From Rugalucina vietnamica (Eukaryota > Mollusca > Bivalvia > Lucinida > Lucinidae): a stretch of DNA of 64,000 nt. The notes beneath the pieces were generated by a model. The model worked only from the letters and a program-made list of their open reading frames with translations. It was not told the origin of the DNA and did not search any database. The stretch is from the NCBI GenBank assembly GCA_964017185.1, contig OZ024877.1:5124006-5188005 (forward strand), in the 5' to 3' direction. The position numbers and the translations under genes are program-made. Of this stretch, positions 52,991 through 63,725 are shown in pieces. Numbering within the stretch: the first letter of the stretch is position 1; every line of letters starts with the position of its first letter.

Positions 52991-53798
52991 TAGAAAAGTA
53001 ATTGTAGATATGGTGAGGCCAATTAAGACTCCTGTAGTAGAGACAGCTGAGACTTATTATTATCTTGTACAATTATCTACCACTGTAACCTACTGCTTAT
53101 GGTCGGCAAGATTTTCTGAGGTGAAAGCATTTTTTTACAAAGAAATCAGGTATGATAAATATGGAAGGTCCAGGGGAAGCCACAATCAATTAATACTATA
53201 GCCTAATCCAAATAACACAGGGGAAGAGTAAATTTCCTTAGACACAAGCAACAAAAGTCCATGCATCCTGAAATAAAAAATCATCTCTCTTCTCTTCTTT
53301 TACTAAATTTCTCCCTTTCATGACACTGGCGCATCTTTCTTTGCATTTAATAAATTGTGTGGATTTAAGATATAGTTTATGTTCAAGATTTAATTTTGAA
53401 AGACAAACCATAGGAAGCATGCCTCAATCTAGAAAATACAATCTCTCACCCAATTGTTTGTTATGAATTTCTTAAATTAGACAGAACTCTGCTTTAGATT
53501 CTGTATCTTTTCTATATTGAGATGGGCTGAAAACGAAACAACAGCAAAAACTCTGAAAAAATCTAGGTTATTCATCTCTGGGAAGGCTTGATTAAAACGA
53601 AACACCAGTAAAAACTCTGAAAAATCCTGGATTTGCCTTTGATAAAGACATCTAAAGACAAGGAAGTAATCAGTTGATTAAATTTAGATCAGTTTTGCAT
53701 GTGATAATATCCTAAATGTCTAGCATGCTGTGTGTATTCCTGCAGAGATATTATCATAGGATGAGCTATTGCAGACTGACACTGATTCCAGTATGATG
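52991..53798. other. Unassigned sequence
   Basis: A diverged ~65-bp direct repeat lies at 53520-53640 (AAACGAAAC...AGTAAAAACTCTGAAAAA twice). No gene. Confidence 0.45.
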
Positions 53799-54076
53799 CA
53801 TCAGGAAAACATGTCCGTGTAATGTATACCCCCTTAAACCCCACTTTTATAAAGCAAAACTGGGGTATGCAGGGGTATACCTAGTTTTCTTATTTTTGCT
53901 TCAAAACATAGGTTGTGGGTACTCGTTAGAACCGCCTCGGAGAGGCGGTTCTAACGTGTACCCACAACCTATGTTTTGAGCAAAAATAAGAAAAATATCA
54001 AAATTTTTCCTCTGAAAATTATCGATTTTTGACCTGAAAAAATTACTGTATATCATATGGGAATGTTTTCGTAATG
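53799..54076. mobile_element. Family B palindromic MITE, copy 11
   Basis: Complete. The hairpin carries paired changes ACAACCTATG/CATAGGTTGT on both arms relative to the usual ACAATCTATG. Confidence 0.85.
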
Positions 54077-54329
54077 ATTCTTAAATGTTTTGCATCTACC
54101 ATTTCTAATGTGAATAAGTTTTTTTTTTTTTTTGTTTAGGTTTAATAAATTAAGCTTTCATATGTGTAGAAATTATTGCCACTCGATCATGAGGTGTACA
54201 TTTTGTTTGTGCCTATTTCTCACAATCTTTTTCTATTTATCACTCAGTTATGCCGAATTTTGGTTTTAAAGAACATGTTTTTGTTTAACGATGGATCCAT
54301 TTCCTTGTCATTGCTTTTTTATAATACAT

Positions 54330-54568
54330 GAGCCTGTGCGTGAGAAAACCAACTATTTGGATTCCGACAAGTTCTGACACAAACCAGGCTGTACAGTCAC
54401 AGAAGAAGGCTAGAAGCTTGAAATTTCGGAATTAAGAAGAAGAGAGATTGTACTATCTGTGTAGTGAAAACAAAGGCGATGATCAGTTTACCTGGTTACC
54501 GCGAAGCTGATCTGCGTCTTTGTTTTCACATAATTATGCAGATTGTTGGTTTTCCCATGCGGAGGCTC
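54330..54568 (+). mobile_element. Family A MITE, copy 27
   Basis: Complete; ACAT on both sides (54326-54329, 54569-54572). Left stem arm degraded (TTTACCTGG against CCGCGAA). Confidence 0.85.
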
Positions 54569-54923
54569 ACATCATTTTCATAAATCTATCGAGTCTAGAA
54601 TCATGTGCAGTTGTGACCTTAGTTTCTTGTCAATTCAACCATTATTGTCTTAGCCCTGTAATTTAAAACTTTAAATTGCTTTAGCAGCATTTTCAGAATA
54701 GATTTAATGGAGTTTTTAATCAGCCGTTATTACTTTTAGAGGCAAACCTTTTTGTCTTATTTGTCATTTAATTACCTGACATAATAACCTTTAATGTATT
54801 TGTTTTGTACCACTGGAAATCAGTAACTTTCAGTTTTATTGTTGTGATTTATCTTCTTGTTGTCTGTTCAGATCTGTCTTCTTCTCTGTAGTGCATGCCA
54901 TCTTTGAATTTGCCGACATATCA

Positions 54924-55203
54924 CATTATGAAAACTTGCCCATACAATAAACAGAGATTTTTCGAGCTTTATAAATTGAAAATTTTCAGCCAAATTTTTT
55001 TTGATATTTTTCTTATTTTTGCTCAAAACATAGATTGTGGGTACACATTAGAACCGCCTCGGCGAGGCGGTTCTAACGAGTACCCACAATCTATGTTTTG
55101 GAGCAAAAATAAGAAAAATAGGTATACCCCTGCGTACCCCAGTTTTGCTATATAAAAGTGGGGTTCAAGGGGGTATACATGTCACAGACATGTTTTTGTG
55201 ATG
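54924..55203. mobile_element. Family B palindromic MITE, copy 12
   Basis: CATTATGAAAACTTGCCC to GTTTTTGTGATG; perfect central hairpin. Confidence 0.85.
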
Positions 55204-55689
55204 TGAATGTGGCAGAATAAGGCATTTTAATAAATGGTAGGATAACAATACCAGACTCTCCAAATAAACATTTCAAATTGAAAAGAACCAAGCAAGCTAG
55301 ATCAAGGAGCATTATCATCTGGGTTCACACTGTTTACAATGTTTGCCTGAGCGTATTTGTTGGAAAAGAAAAATGTGCATCCCATTATGAGCAAATCAGA
55401 TCTACATGTGGTTGGTGTGCATGATTCATCAGTTCCTTGTATTCTAAATCTGACATTTGGACAACCACAAGGTCAGCTTCTGTCCAGAATCCAGAATTTT
55501 TATCTAGAACCAATGGAAACTATTCAGGTGGAAAGTTGTGTCTATCAAACCATCTTATAACCACAGGAAAGGCAACCTTGATTCCTAAGCTGCTTACAAT
55601 ATAAGCTGATCAGATAGTGACAAACAATAAATTGTCATCTACCACAACTAAAGACAGAGATATTAGCTGCATCATTAGAAAATCTGATT
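55204..55689. other. Unassigned sequence
   Basis: Nothing recognisable; the 67-codon frame at 55357 has no domain. Confidence 0.5.
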
Positions 55690-55887
55690 TTCTTTTGCAT
55701 ATGCGAGAATAAAACCGCAGTTATCTACTGCATAGCTGATCAGTACCTTTTTAGGTCTCTGGATAGTGCAAGGCCTCTACTTTCTAGATGTGTCACAGTG
55801 AAAAATCGAGCTTGTCTGTTATCTTTTGAGTGTGTCAGGCTTCGGTTTCTCAATCCAAAATATAGGTTTTCTTATGTCAAGGCTCAT
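55690..55887 (-). mobile_element. Family A MITE, copy 28 (degenerate)
   Basis: Residual CTGCATAGCTGATCAG, GGATAGTGCAAG and right end AAGGCTC. Confidence 0.5.
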
Positions 55888-56192
55888 ATTTTTAAAGAAG
55901 GCTGGGGATTAGGTTTCCATGACAATTTAAAAATGTTTAGAAACATGATCAGGGTTTAGTGCTGACAAGTCAGAATTTCTGTAAATTTCTGTTGCAATAC
56001 TGAAATCAAGAGTGTTTGTGCTTTAAGGCATAGATCTATACTCTGAAACCTCCAATTTAATACTTGCTGCCATATTTACTGACCATCCCACTCCCGCCCT
56101 CATATCTAGAGATGCTAGCTTTGTGAAGATCATGGCACATCATACAGTGTAGAACACTGGAAAAATTAAAAGTTTAGTATATCAGATGATAT

Positions 56193-56424
56193 GATCCTTC
56201 GCATGAGAAAACCAACAATTTGGGTTCCGACCAGGTCCAAAACAAACTGGGCTGTACAGTCACAGAAGATGGTTTCAGGCTGGAAATTTTGGATTTAGAA
56301 AGTAGAGGAATTGTACTATCCGTGTAGCGAAAACAAAGGCGCTGATCAGCTTCGCAGTTACTGCGAAGCTGATCTGCGCCTTTGTTTTCGCCTACGCAGA
56401 TTGCCCATGCCCATGCAGCAGCTC
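56193..56424 (+). mobile_element. Family A MITE, copy 29
   Basis: ATAT on both sides (56189-56192, 56425-56428). Intermediate stem TTCGCAG/CTGCGAA. Ends GATCC and AGCTC. Confidence 0.85.
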
Positions 56425-56536
56425 ATATCATTTCTTGTAAACAGTTGGCTTAAATCAATGCCTTAAACCTTTAAAAGCCCACTTCAGACCGATAAATTGT
56501 CATAACATTATTAAAATAGTGTTTTCTAAGGAAAAC

Positions 56537-57899
56537 TATGTCCCCCCAACCGTTTAGTAATTGAAGTGTAGTTACCTTGTGATATGAAGTTTTTCTATGG
56601 AAGACACCATGCCCATCTTGTTCTGTATGGTGTGGTAGTTTAAACTTGTTTTGGACCCTGTCTAAAATTAAGTCACTATCACCAAATTCTGAACCTCCTC
56701 ACAACAATGCTTCTGTGCAAGTTTGGTTAAAATCCATCAATTCAAGTTATCGCATCCTAAAGACTAATTTCAACAGTTATGAACTAGTGACCTTGGAAAT
56801 TAGGTCAAGGTCACCAAAATCTTATCAACTCTGAGCCTCCTCCCAACAATGCTTCTGTGCAAGTTTGGTCAAAATCCATCAATTAGTTTACAAGATATCG
56901 CGTCAGAAAGACTTATTTCAACAGTTTTTGACTAGTGACCTTGGAAATTAGGTCAAGATCACCAAATCGTATCAACTCTGAGCCTCCTCCCAACAATGCT
57001 TCTGTGCAAGTTTGGTCAAAATACATCAATTAGTTTACAAGATATCGTATCGAAAAACTAATTTCAACAGTTTTTATGGACTCGTGACCTTGAAAATTAG
57101 GTCAAGGTCACCAAAATCCAATCAACTCTGAGCCTCCTCCAACAATGCTTCTGTGCAAGTTTGGTCAAAATCCATCGATTGGTTTACAAGATATTGCATT
57201 GGAAAGACTAATTTCAACATTTTTTTATGGACTCGTGACCTTGAAAATTATGTCAAGGTCACCAAAATCTAATCAACTCTGAGCCTTCTCGCAACAATGC
57301 TTCTGTGCAAGTTTGGTCAAAATCCATCAATTGGTTTACAAGGTATTGCGTTGGAAAGACTAATTTCAACTTTTTTTATGGACTCGTGACCTTGAAAATT
57401 AGGTCAAGGTCACCAAAATCTAATGAACTCTGAGCCTCCTCCCAACAATGCTTCTGTGCAAGTTTGGTCAAAAACCATCAATTGGTTTACAAGATATTGC
57501 ATTGGAAAGACTAATTTCAACAGTTTTTATGGACTTGTGACCTAGAAAATTATGTCAAGGTCACCAAAATCCAATCAACTCTGAGCCTCCTCCCAACAAT
57601 GCTCTTGTGCAAGTTTGGTCAAAATCCATTCATTTGTTCAGAAGATATTGCGTCGTAAAACCTAATTTGATCAGTTTTCATGGGCTGGTGACCTTGAAAA
57701 TGAGGTCAAGGTCACCAAAATCTAATCAACTCTTCCCCCCCTCCCAACCATGTATCTATGCAAGTTTGGTCAAAATCCATCCACTGGTTCAAAAGATATC
57801 GCGTCAGAAAGAAGCTACACGGACACGGACGCAGATGCGGACGCCGACGGGATCCGCACCAAAAACAATATGTCCCCCACCTTCAGTTGGGGGGACATA
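56537..57899. mobile_element. Pearl-like element H with ~148-bp tandem core
   Basis: 14-bp terminal inverted repeat TATGTCCCCCCAAC (56537-56550) and complement (57886-57899). Eight units of 145-151 bp carry CAACAATGCTTCTGTGCAAG, TTTGGTCAAAATCCATC and AGGTCAAGGTCACCAAAATC. Then an ACGGACGC-rich stretch (57815-57850) and an end hairpin ATATGTCCCCC...GGGGGGACATA. Confidence 0.75.
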
Positions 57900-57987
57900 A
57901 AAATATACACATACTTACCTTCACTAAATGCTGTTATAACAAATTTAAAACCTTTGCCCCTCTTCCCTCTTTTATCTGTTCTGAAAA

Positions 57988-58110
57988 TAGAAATATATAC
58001 ACAAGTTGCATTTTGTTCAAACCCTATATACCTTTAATGCAACCATATTCAGAATATGGTTGCGTTAAAGGTATAAAGGGTTTTAACAAATGCAACTTAT
58101 GTATATATAT
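57988..58110. repeat. Long near-perfect palindrome P
   Basis: Arms of about 58 bp meet at 58050/58051 with essentially no loop (ACCATATTC|AGAATATGGT). The stem includes GGTATA.AGGGTTT.AACAAA and AAGTTGCA/TGCAACTT. Confidence 0.75.
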
Positions 58111-58121
58111 AATAATAATTT

Positions 58122-58306
58122 GTTGATGCAACATCACACATCATGTGAGGAAATGAATACGGTGATTGGAAGCCAGGTTAATAAGGCAACAACTAACAGC
58201 AACCACTTCATTGCCTCACTGTTGGTTGTTGTCCACTTAATCTGGCTTCCAAACACAACGCTGCATTTTGTCATGTGAATTATGTGATGTTTCATCAATG
58301 TGCGCA
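58122..58306. mobile_element. Family D inverted-repeat element, copy 2
   Basis: Imperfect ~80-bp inverted arms (TTGATG.AACATCACA, GGAAGCCAG.TTAA, CAACAAC..ACAG) around a ~25-bp loop. Confidence 0.55.
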
Positions 58307-58345
58307 GTAAACTTTAGTTGCATCATGGGTATCATGGGGTATATA

Positions 58346-58869
58346 GGATGTTTACATTATTTATTCATCGGTGCAGATACAGGTATGTTGCACAGCACCT
58401 ATGTTGCTGTACAGTGACCATCTCTCATTTTTACTCCTTGTAAAGTACCGCCCTTTTCTCAATATGCTTTTTCAGCATTTAGCCATTAATTAATTGCAAT
58501 ATCTTGCACAGCATGGTCTGAAGTTGCCCAGTATTTGTAAATTTGTAACCGACATGGTCAAGTTTTCTAGAGACTAAAGGCTGTATTAATTTGTTCTTCG
58601 TAACCCGTTATTTGGTTAACAGCTCTACGTGACTCTAGAAACAAAGAATTAATCAGACAACTCGCTTGTTCCGGTCCCCGTACCGCGAGGAAATCATCAA
58701 ATTGCACTGCAGTGACATAAAGATAGAAACGTTCTGAGATTTACCCCATTAGAGACGACAATGAAATTAAGGAAAACCACTTGCTTCTGACTCGGTCAGC
58801 AAATTGATGTCCACGGGCCCCCAGACTAATGGAAATATTTCTGCCCGGGGAATCAATCTTTATTCGCTT
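58346..58869. other. Unassigned sequence
   Basis: A GC-richer patch (CCGGTCCCCGTACCGCGAGG) at 58670-58690; no exon or promoter could be supported. Confidence 0.4.
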
Positions 58870-58873
58870 ATAT

Positions 58874-59112
58874 GAGCCATGATGTGAGAAAAAATGGTCC
58901 TCTGGGTTCCCGACCAGGTCCAAACAAACATGTCTGTTGCAGTCACAGAAAAGGGCTAGAAGCTTAAAATTTTGGATATATAACAAGAAGGGGAATTGTA
59001 CTACCTGTGTAGCAAAAACAAAGGCGCAGATCAGCTGTGCAGTTACTGCACAGCTGATCTGCGCCTTTGTTTTTGCACAGGCAAAAAGCCAGATTTCTCA
59101 TGACACTGCTCC
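58874..59112 (+). mobile_element. Family A MITE, copy 30
   Basis: Perfect TGTGCAG/CTGCACA stem extending through GGCGCAGATC...GATCTGCGCC. Right end changed to GCTCC. Confidence 0.85.
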
Positions 59113-59282
59113 AATAAAAATAATTGGAATTTATGGTCATAATCGGATGGCATTCCAATCAAGTAAGAGACAATTTCTGCAATATTAGCTGAGTACAGAG
59201 CAAGATACTAGGCTAATATTGATACTGAACTGTCCTGGATGGGGACAGGCAATGGATTTTGTGTTTTATTGATATTTGATGG

Positions 59283-59315
59283 GATCTGGCATGAGAAAAC
59301 AGACTTTTAGCATAA
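59283..59315. mobile_element. Possible family A end fragment (copy 31)
   Basis: GATCTGGCATGAGAAAACAG resembles an A terminal repeat only. Confidence 0.3.
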
Positions 59316-59983
59316 TTTAATAAAAGAGGGTGCTCAGCAATTTTAGTTATTGTTGATCATACAATTCCTCTTTCTAGGCGGAAACTCACTTCTGGATTTG
59401 TACAGCAATTTCGCATTCAGCCTCATTGTAAACAGTGAAATGTCTTTTGAAGTTATATAAAGCAGACTAGAGACTCCCTCAGTCAAAGCCACTGGTGAAG
59501 TATTGTCACTTTGGGGTGTCATGGATACATATAAATTATACAGAGGCAGTATTTTTAGACAACTACATCTTTCCCAGTAAGGTTGTAAAAATCTGGGTAA
59601 AAATCCCACCAACCCCACCCCATTTCAATTCATTTGTTACTTCACAATGATGGCACAATTTTATACACTGTCTGAATATGAATGCCATTTTTCATCCATT
59701 ATTAACCGAACAATATAAGGAAATTCAGCATTCAAACCAAATTCCATATTTGCTACTTAATAGGGTCCCCATCTTCAAATTGATTAATTTTGCACATTAA
59801 TGATCTCACAATTGTTATGGCTTTATTCTTCAAAACCAAGAAAAGTCTGCAATAGGCCATGGGGCCTCATAATTTAACTTGATGTGTAACACTAGCGATA
59901 AATGTCACAGTACATGTAGTTCTTAAGACATCTGTTAAGGGGATAATATTTACATACAAGTGAGATTATTATTTCCCCACACC
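59316..59983. other. Unassigned sequence
   Basis: Nothing recognisable. Confidence 0.5.
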
Positions 59984-60146
59984 ATCAGGGACTGGAATGA
60001 CCTCCCTGTCTCTGTTTTCAACCGCTGAATTGTCAGATGATTGTGTACAAGTTCGCTTCGCTTGTGTGTTCTAGGGACTCATTTCTCCCCCATCCAAACC
60101 CCCTTGTGAAATTTTGTCATTTGGCATGTCACCAGTAAACTATTCA
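59984..60146 (+). pseudogene. LINE 3'-terminal fragment, second copy
   Basis: Matches the end of the LINE ORF2 and its 3' UTR in the opposite orientation: AGGGACTGGAATGACCTCCC, AGATGATTGTGTACAAGTTC, then CATGTCACCAGTAAACTATT. The frame is broken by a TGA after TTCAACCGC. A typical severely 5'-truncated copy. Confidence 0.75.
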
Positions 60147-60665
60147 GAGATGTTTACTTTCACTTCCTTTTACTAATATACTGATCAGATGCCACTTTCA
60201 CTGTCATTGGCATTTAAACTTCTTCTTTGTATTGGTTGATTTTAGTTTGTTGTTTAGAATATTTTTCAATCATGACAGACAAGGGTCATCACTTCATGTG
60301 CCTTGCTCAAGGTTGTTGAACATGGTAGTTGTGGGGATTGAGCCTCTTATTCCCAAATCTGATGTTCTTAAAAAAGGTAAAGGTTGGCGATGATCAGGAA
60401 ATGGCACAATCAGAAAGAAAATTCCCATAAGGTGTGAGAAAACTAATTTGACAATCAGGTAATAAAACATACTGTGAGGCGAGTGAGCAGCTATTTCTCA
60501 ATAGGTGGCCCTTCAGTTACACGGACTTAACTAAACAAAAGGTGTACATAAGATACATGTTCTCCCTTGATATGAATTGTTTGCCTTTATAAAGTCAAGG
60601 CGAATCAGACAGGCACTGGGCCACTGCAACTTCCTAGTACACCGCTCCTCTGTCCATGACTAATA
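60147..60665. other. Unassigned sequence
   Basis: Nothing recognisable. Confidence 0.5.
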
Positions 60666-60900
60666 GAGCCACGATGCCAGAAAACCGGTCTCCAGGGTTT
60701 CTGGCCAGGTCTGACACAAACCGGCCTGTGCAGCCACAGAAGATGGCTAGAAGCTTGAAATTTTAGATGTAGAAAGAAGAGGAATTGGACTATATGCGTA
60801 GCAATAACAAAGGCGCTGATCAGTTGTGCAGTTACTGCACAACTGATCTGCGTCTTTGTTTTCGCATAGGCAAATATCCGGTTTTCTCGTGACATGGCTC
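60666..60900 (+). mobile_element. Family A MITE, copy 32
   Basis: Complete ends. The stem carries a paired change CAGTTGTG/CACAACTG where other copies have CAGCTGTG/CACAGCTG. Confidence 0.85.
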
Positions 60901-61340
60901 AATGATTCAGTGGTAGTTTCTAGGAGCCAGCTTTCTGTCTGATTTTATTAATTTTCTGCAATTTATTTCCGATTTTAAGTCATCAAACTGACTTTTCTAG
61001 CTCCCAAAGTGTCGAGAAAATGCATCATTCTGCACTTGATTATAGTTTAAATTTGTCGTAACAACTCTAAAATGCAGCCCAGTGAAATTTCTGCATTTTA
61101 GTTATCAAATGATGGTCTCCTTCAATACCTTATACTTTATATGGAAGGAAAGGAAGGGGTTGCTTATAAGCTTTTGGTGCAAGTAATAAAATTTCATGTA
61201 TCTTGAGTTGGGTATAAAACAGATGCAGTTCTAAACTTGCAATCTGTTTCAAAATCTTTTCACAAAACTTTAGCCATTAATTTCTCACACAAGACAGAAG
61301 AAATCTGTCACTTAAATCATGCTGAATTGTTTTTGGCTTG
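60901..61340. other. Unassigned sequence
   Basis: Nothing recognisable. Confidence 0.5.
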
Positions 61341-61527
61341 ATTATGGCTAAACATCCCAGGCAACAATTTTTCAGTCATGTCAGGACGGGATCATTACTT
61401 CCAGGTATTAACCAATACCATAGATTAAGAGCTTAGTGTCTTGCTCAAGGACACCACAGGTACATGTATCAGACCCTGACCTCTCTGAAGTCCCACCACT
61501 ATGCCATTACACTCCCCTAAGTGTTGA
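61341..61527 (-). mobile_element. tRNA-derived SINE, family 6, copy c
   Basis: Minus-strand head AGGGGAGTGTAATGGCATAG with box-A-like TGGCATAGTGGTGGGA. The body shares CTTGAGCAAGACAC and TGACTGAAAAATTGTTGCC with copies at 2487 and 24752. The 94-codon frame at 61436 overlaps it and is not a gene. Confidence 0.55.
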
Positions 61528-62070
61528 ATTGAAGATCAAATCCAAAGACAAACCCAATACTAAGATGCAATTTTCAGAACTATTACATCAGTCTGTACCA
61601 AAACTGGATTGGGAGAAGGGGTCTTTGCCACTCAACCACAGAGACTACCGTACTGAGCCTATCTGCTGTTGCAGATTTAGGGAAATAAGCATGTTACAAA
61701 GCGCCTGTATTGCAGAATGATATATAAATCAAAATATTTTGTCTACATACCGAAAATGTAGTGTTAAATATTTCCCTGTAGAGTATAAAGTTGATGGTAG
61801 TTTGTGCCCGCACAACCCATAATTCCCTCCTGCCTCCTCCTGAAGTAGCAGCAACAAAAAGTTTGATATGAGAAAGGTTAAAGTAAACAACAATGTTAAC
61901 CAACCGGCCTTAATCTGACTCTCATCTTAATTCTGATTTTAAAAGCTGTCCGATTATGCCTCTTGTGGATTTTTAAATGCCTGGCTTCTCCTGTCTTTTG
62001 GATGAGATTTTAAACAAAGGTCCCATCTCCAAATATTTTGTTTGTTTGTTTGAATTGATGCTTAATATGT
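61528..62070. other. Unassigned sequence
   Basis: Nothing recognisable. Confidence 0.5.
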
Positions 62071-62217
62071 CCCAACAGCAATGGTCATGTTGAGATGTTG
62101 CCTCCATTTTATGGTACTTTTACCCAAGACACTCAAAATGTGCTTCATGACATCCTAATGTTGGGTAAAAGTCCCATAAAATCAAGGCAACGTCCCGACA
62201 TGACCATTCCTGTTGAC
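62071..62217. repeat. Foldback inverted repeat N, ~57-bp arms
   Basis: CCCAACAGCAATGGTCATGT...TTTTACCCAA pairs with TTGGGTAAAAGTCCCATAAA...GACATGACCATTCCTGTTG. The arms resemble the SINE 4 body (AACAGC, GGTCAT, GAGA), so this looks like an inverted duplication of a SINE tail. Confidence 0.6.
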
Positions 62218-62276
62218 TGACCTTAGCTGTTGAGTGGTATGCATATGCACTGTCGGGAAACAAACTCTGTGTAAGC

Positions 62277-63279
62277 CATATGTGATATCTCCCTATTTCA
62301 GAGGGATCTCCCTATTTTTGAGCAAATCTCCCTATTTGGAATTTCAAATTTTCCCTATATCCTTTCCACTACCAGAGCGTATTTATGCGTAATTGCTGCC
62401 AGACACTTTTTGATCGACCCTCACGGCATTGTTAAAGCTAGCATGTGCGGTCTTTTTATATATTTCAATTACCCAGTAAGTAGGCTTTAACCAATATAAA
62501 GCTTAATTGCTAAGATTATCAAACAAGCGAGTTAGAGGTCCAGAAAGTTGGGAAAAAACGTCATTTTTCTGTGTTAAAAAGGTCGAGTTTACCCTGTTAT
62601 CTTTGAATCGCAACCATACACAAACCAAACAAGTGCGACCAAAGTGCTAGGGCTGAAAAAAGACACAATAAGAGAGAGAAGAGAGATAGAAAGAGAGGAG
62701 AAAGGAGGACAAAATCGGGAATCAAATCGCAAAAAAAAAAAAAAAAAAAGGTCGAGTTTACCCTGTTATCTTTGAATCGCAACCACACACAAACCAAACA
62801 AGTGCGACCAAAGTTCTAGGGCTGAAAAAAGACACAATAAGAGAGAGAAGAAAGAGAGATAGAAAGAGAGGAGAAAGGAGGACAAAATCGGGAATCAAAT
62901 CGCAAAAAAAAAAAAAAAAAAAAAGAAGTCCGTGCGCATCGATTTTTCCACGGTGACCCCTGCGCCGTGACCTTTCAGTAGTAAAACCAAAACGGCTAAC
63001 ACAATGTTAAGGAACAGTCTTTCTGCTTTAAATACCGGCATACGGCGTGTTTCTAAGACTCACAGAAATGGTTTTATGGACGATTAACCAACCCTACCCC
63101 CTATTTATGTGAATTTTGTGAAAAGCCTGGCAGTCCTAAGGATATAACTTATACATCTCCCTATTTCAAACTTCAGGTCTCCCTATTTGAAATCAAGAAT
63201 TTCCTTCTTTGTTTAATCATTCTCCCTATTTCGAAAAGTAAATCTCCCTATTTGGCTTCTGGGATGTATCACATGTATG
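62277..63279. mobile_element. Inverted-repeat element K with 8-bp target duplication
   Basis: 1003 bp. GTGTAAGC on both sides (62269-62276, 63280-63287). Ends CATATGTGATATCTCCC and complement of GGGATGTATCACATGTATG. TCTCCCTATTT recurs three or more times near each end. An 8-bp duplication fits hAT, P or Merlin-type mobilisation. Confidence 0.7.
62581..62924 (-). repeat. Head-to-tail dimer of an A-tailed 169-bp unit
   Basis: Two near-identical units (62581-62749, 62750-62924) start GGTCGAGTTTACCCTGTTAT, run through GAGAGAGAAG purine tracts, and each ends in 19-21 A residues. The second has a 4-nt AGAA-type insertion. Confidence 0.85.
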
Positions 63280-63725
63280 GTGTAAGCTATCGTTTGCACA
63301 CACAACGGTGATGTCACAGAGAATTTCAACAGTTCGGACTAAACCTAAGTTTGTAAAATCTGTGGTACCGTTTGCACAAGTTATTTGTGAAATATTTTAA
63401 ATATCTTATCATATGCAGAACACATTTTTGGTTGTATAACTGTAAAAATTTTCACAATTCATCCTCTGGTCACTGAGAACACTTCGGAAACTTTAAAGTT
63501 TCGAAGTGCTCTAAATGTTGACAATTGTTTCAAAGAAAGAAAATATTGCTAATTAGTGACTATAATATGCCGCATATGATAAGATATGTGTAAAACATTT
63601 TTCTTTAATATGAAAAGAGCAACACGTGATTTCCGAAATTAAGTACAGTGCGAACGCGCCCTCTGTCATATGACGTATACACAAACGATAGCATACACAG
63701 CTTTGTTTCCTGACACTGATATGAT

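Larger units (their letters stand above)
62243..63725. mobile_element. Inverted-repeat element M, interrupted by element K
   Basis: Left arm (ACTGTCGGGAAACAAACTCT then, after K, TATCGTTTGCACAC) is the inverse of the right arm at 63660-63722 (TATACACAAACGATAGCATA, GTTTCCTGACACTG). Terminal repeats are about 60 bp. No coding capacity. Confidence 0.65.

Noticed and set aside
57607..58126. Plus-strand frames over the end of element H
   Set aside because: They run through tandem core and ACGG microsatellite into a palindrome; no coding signature.
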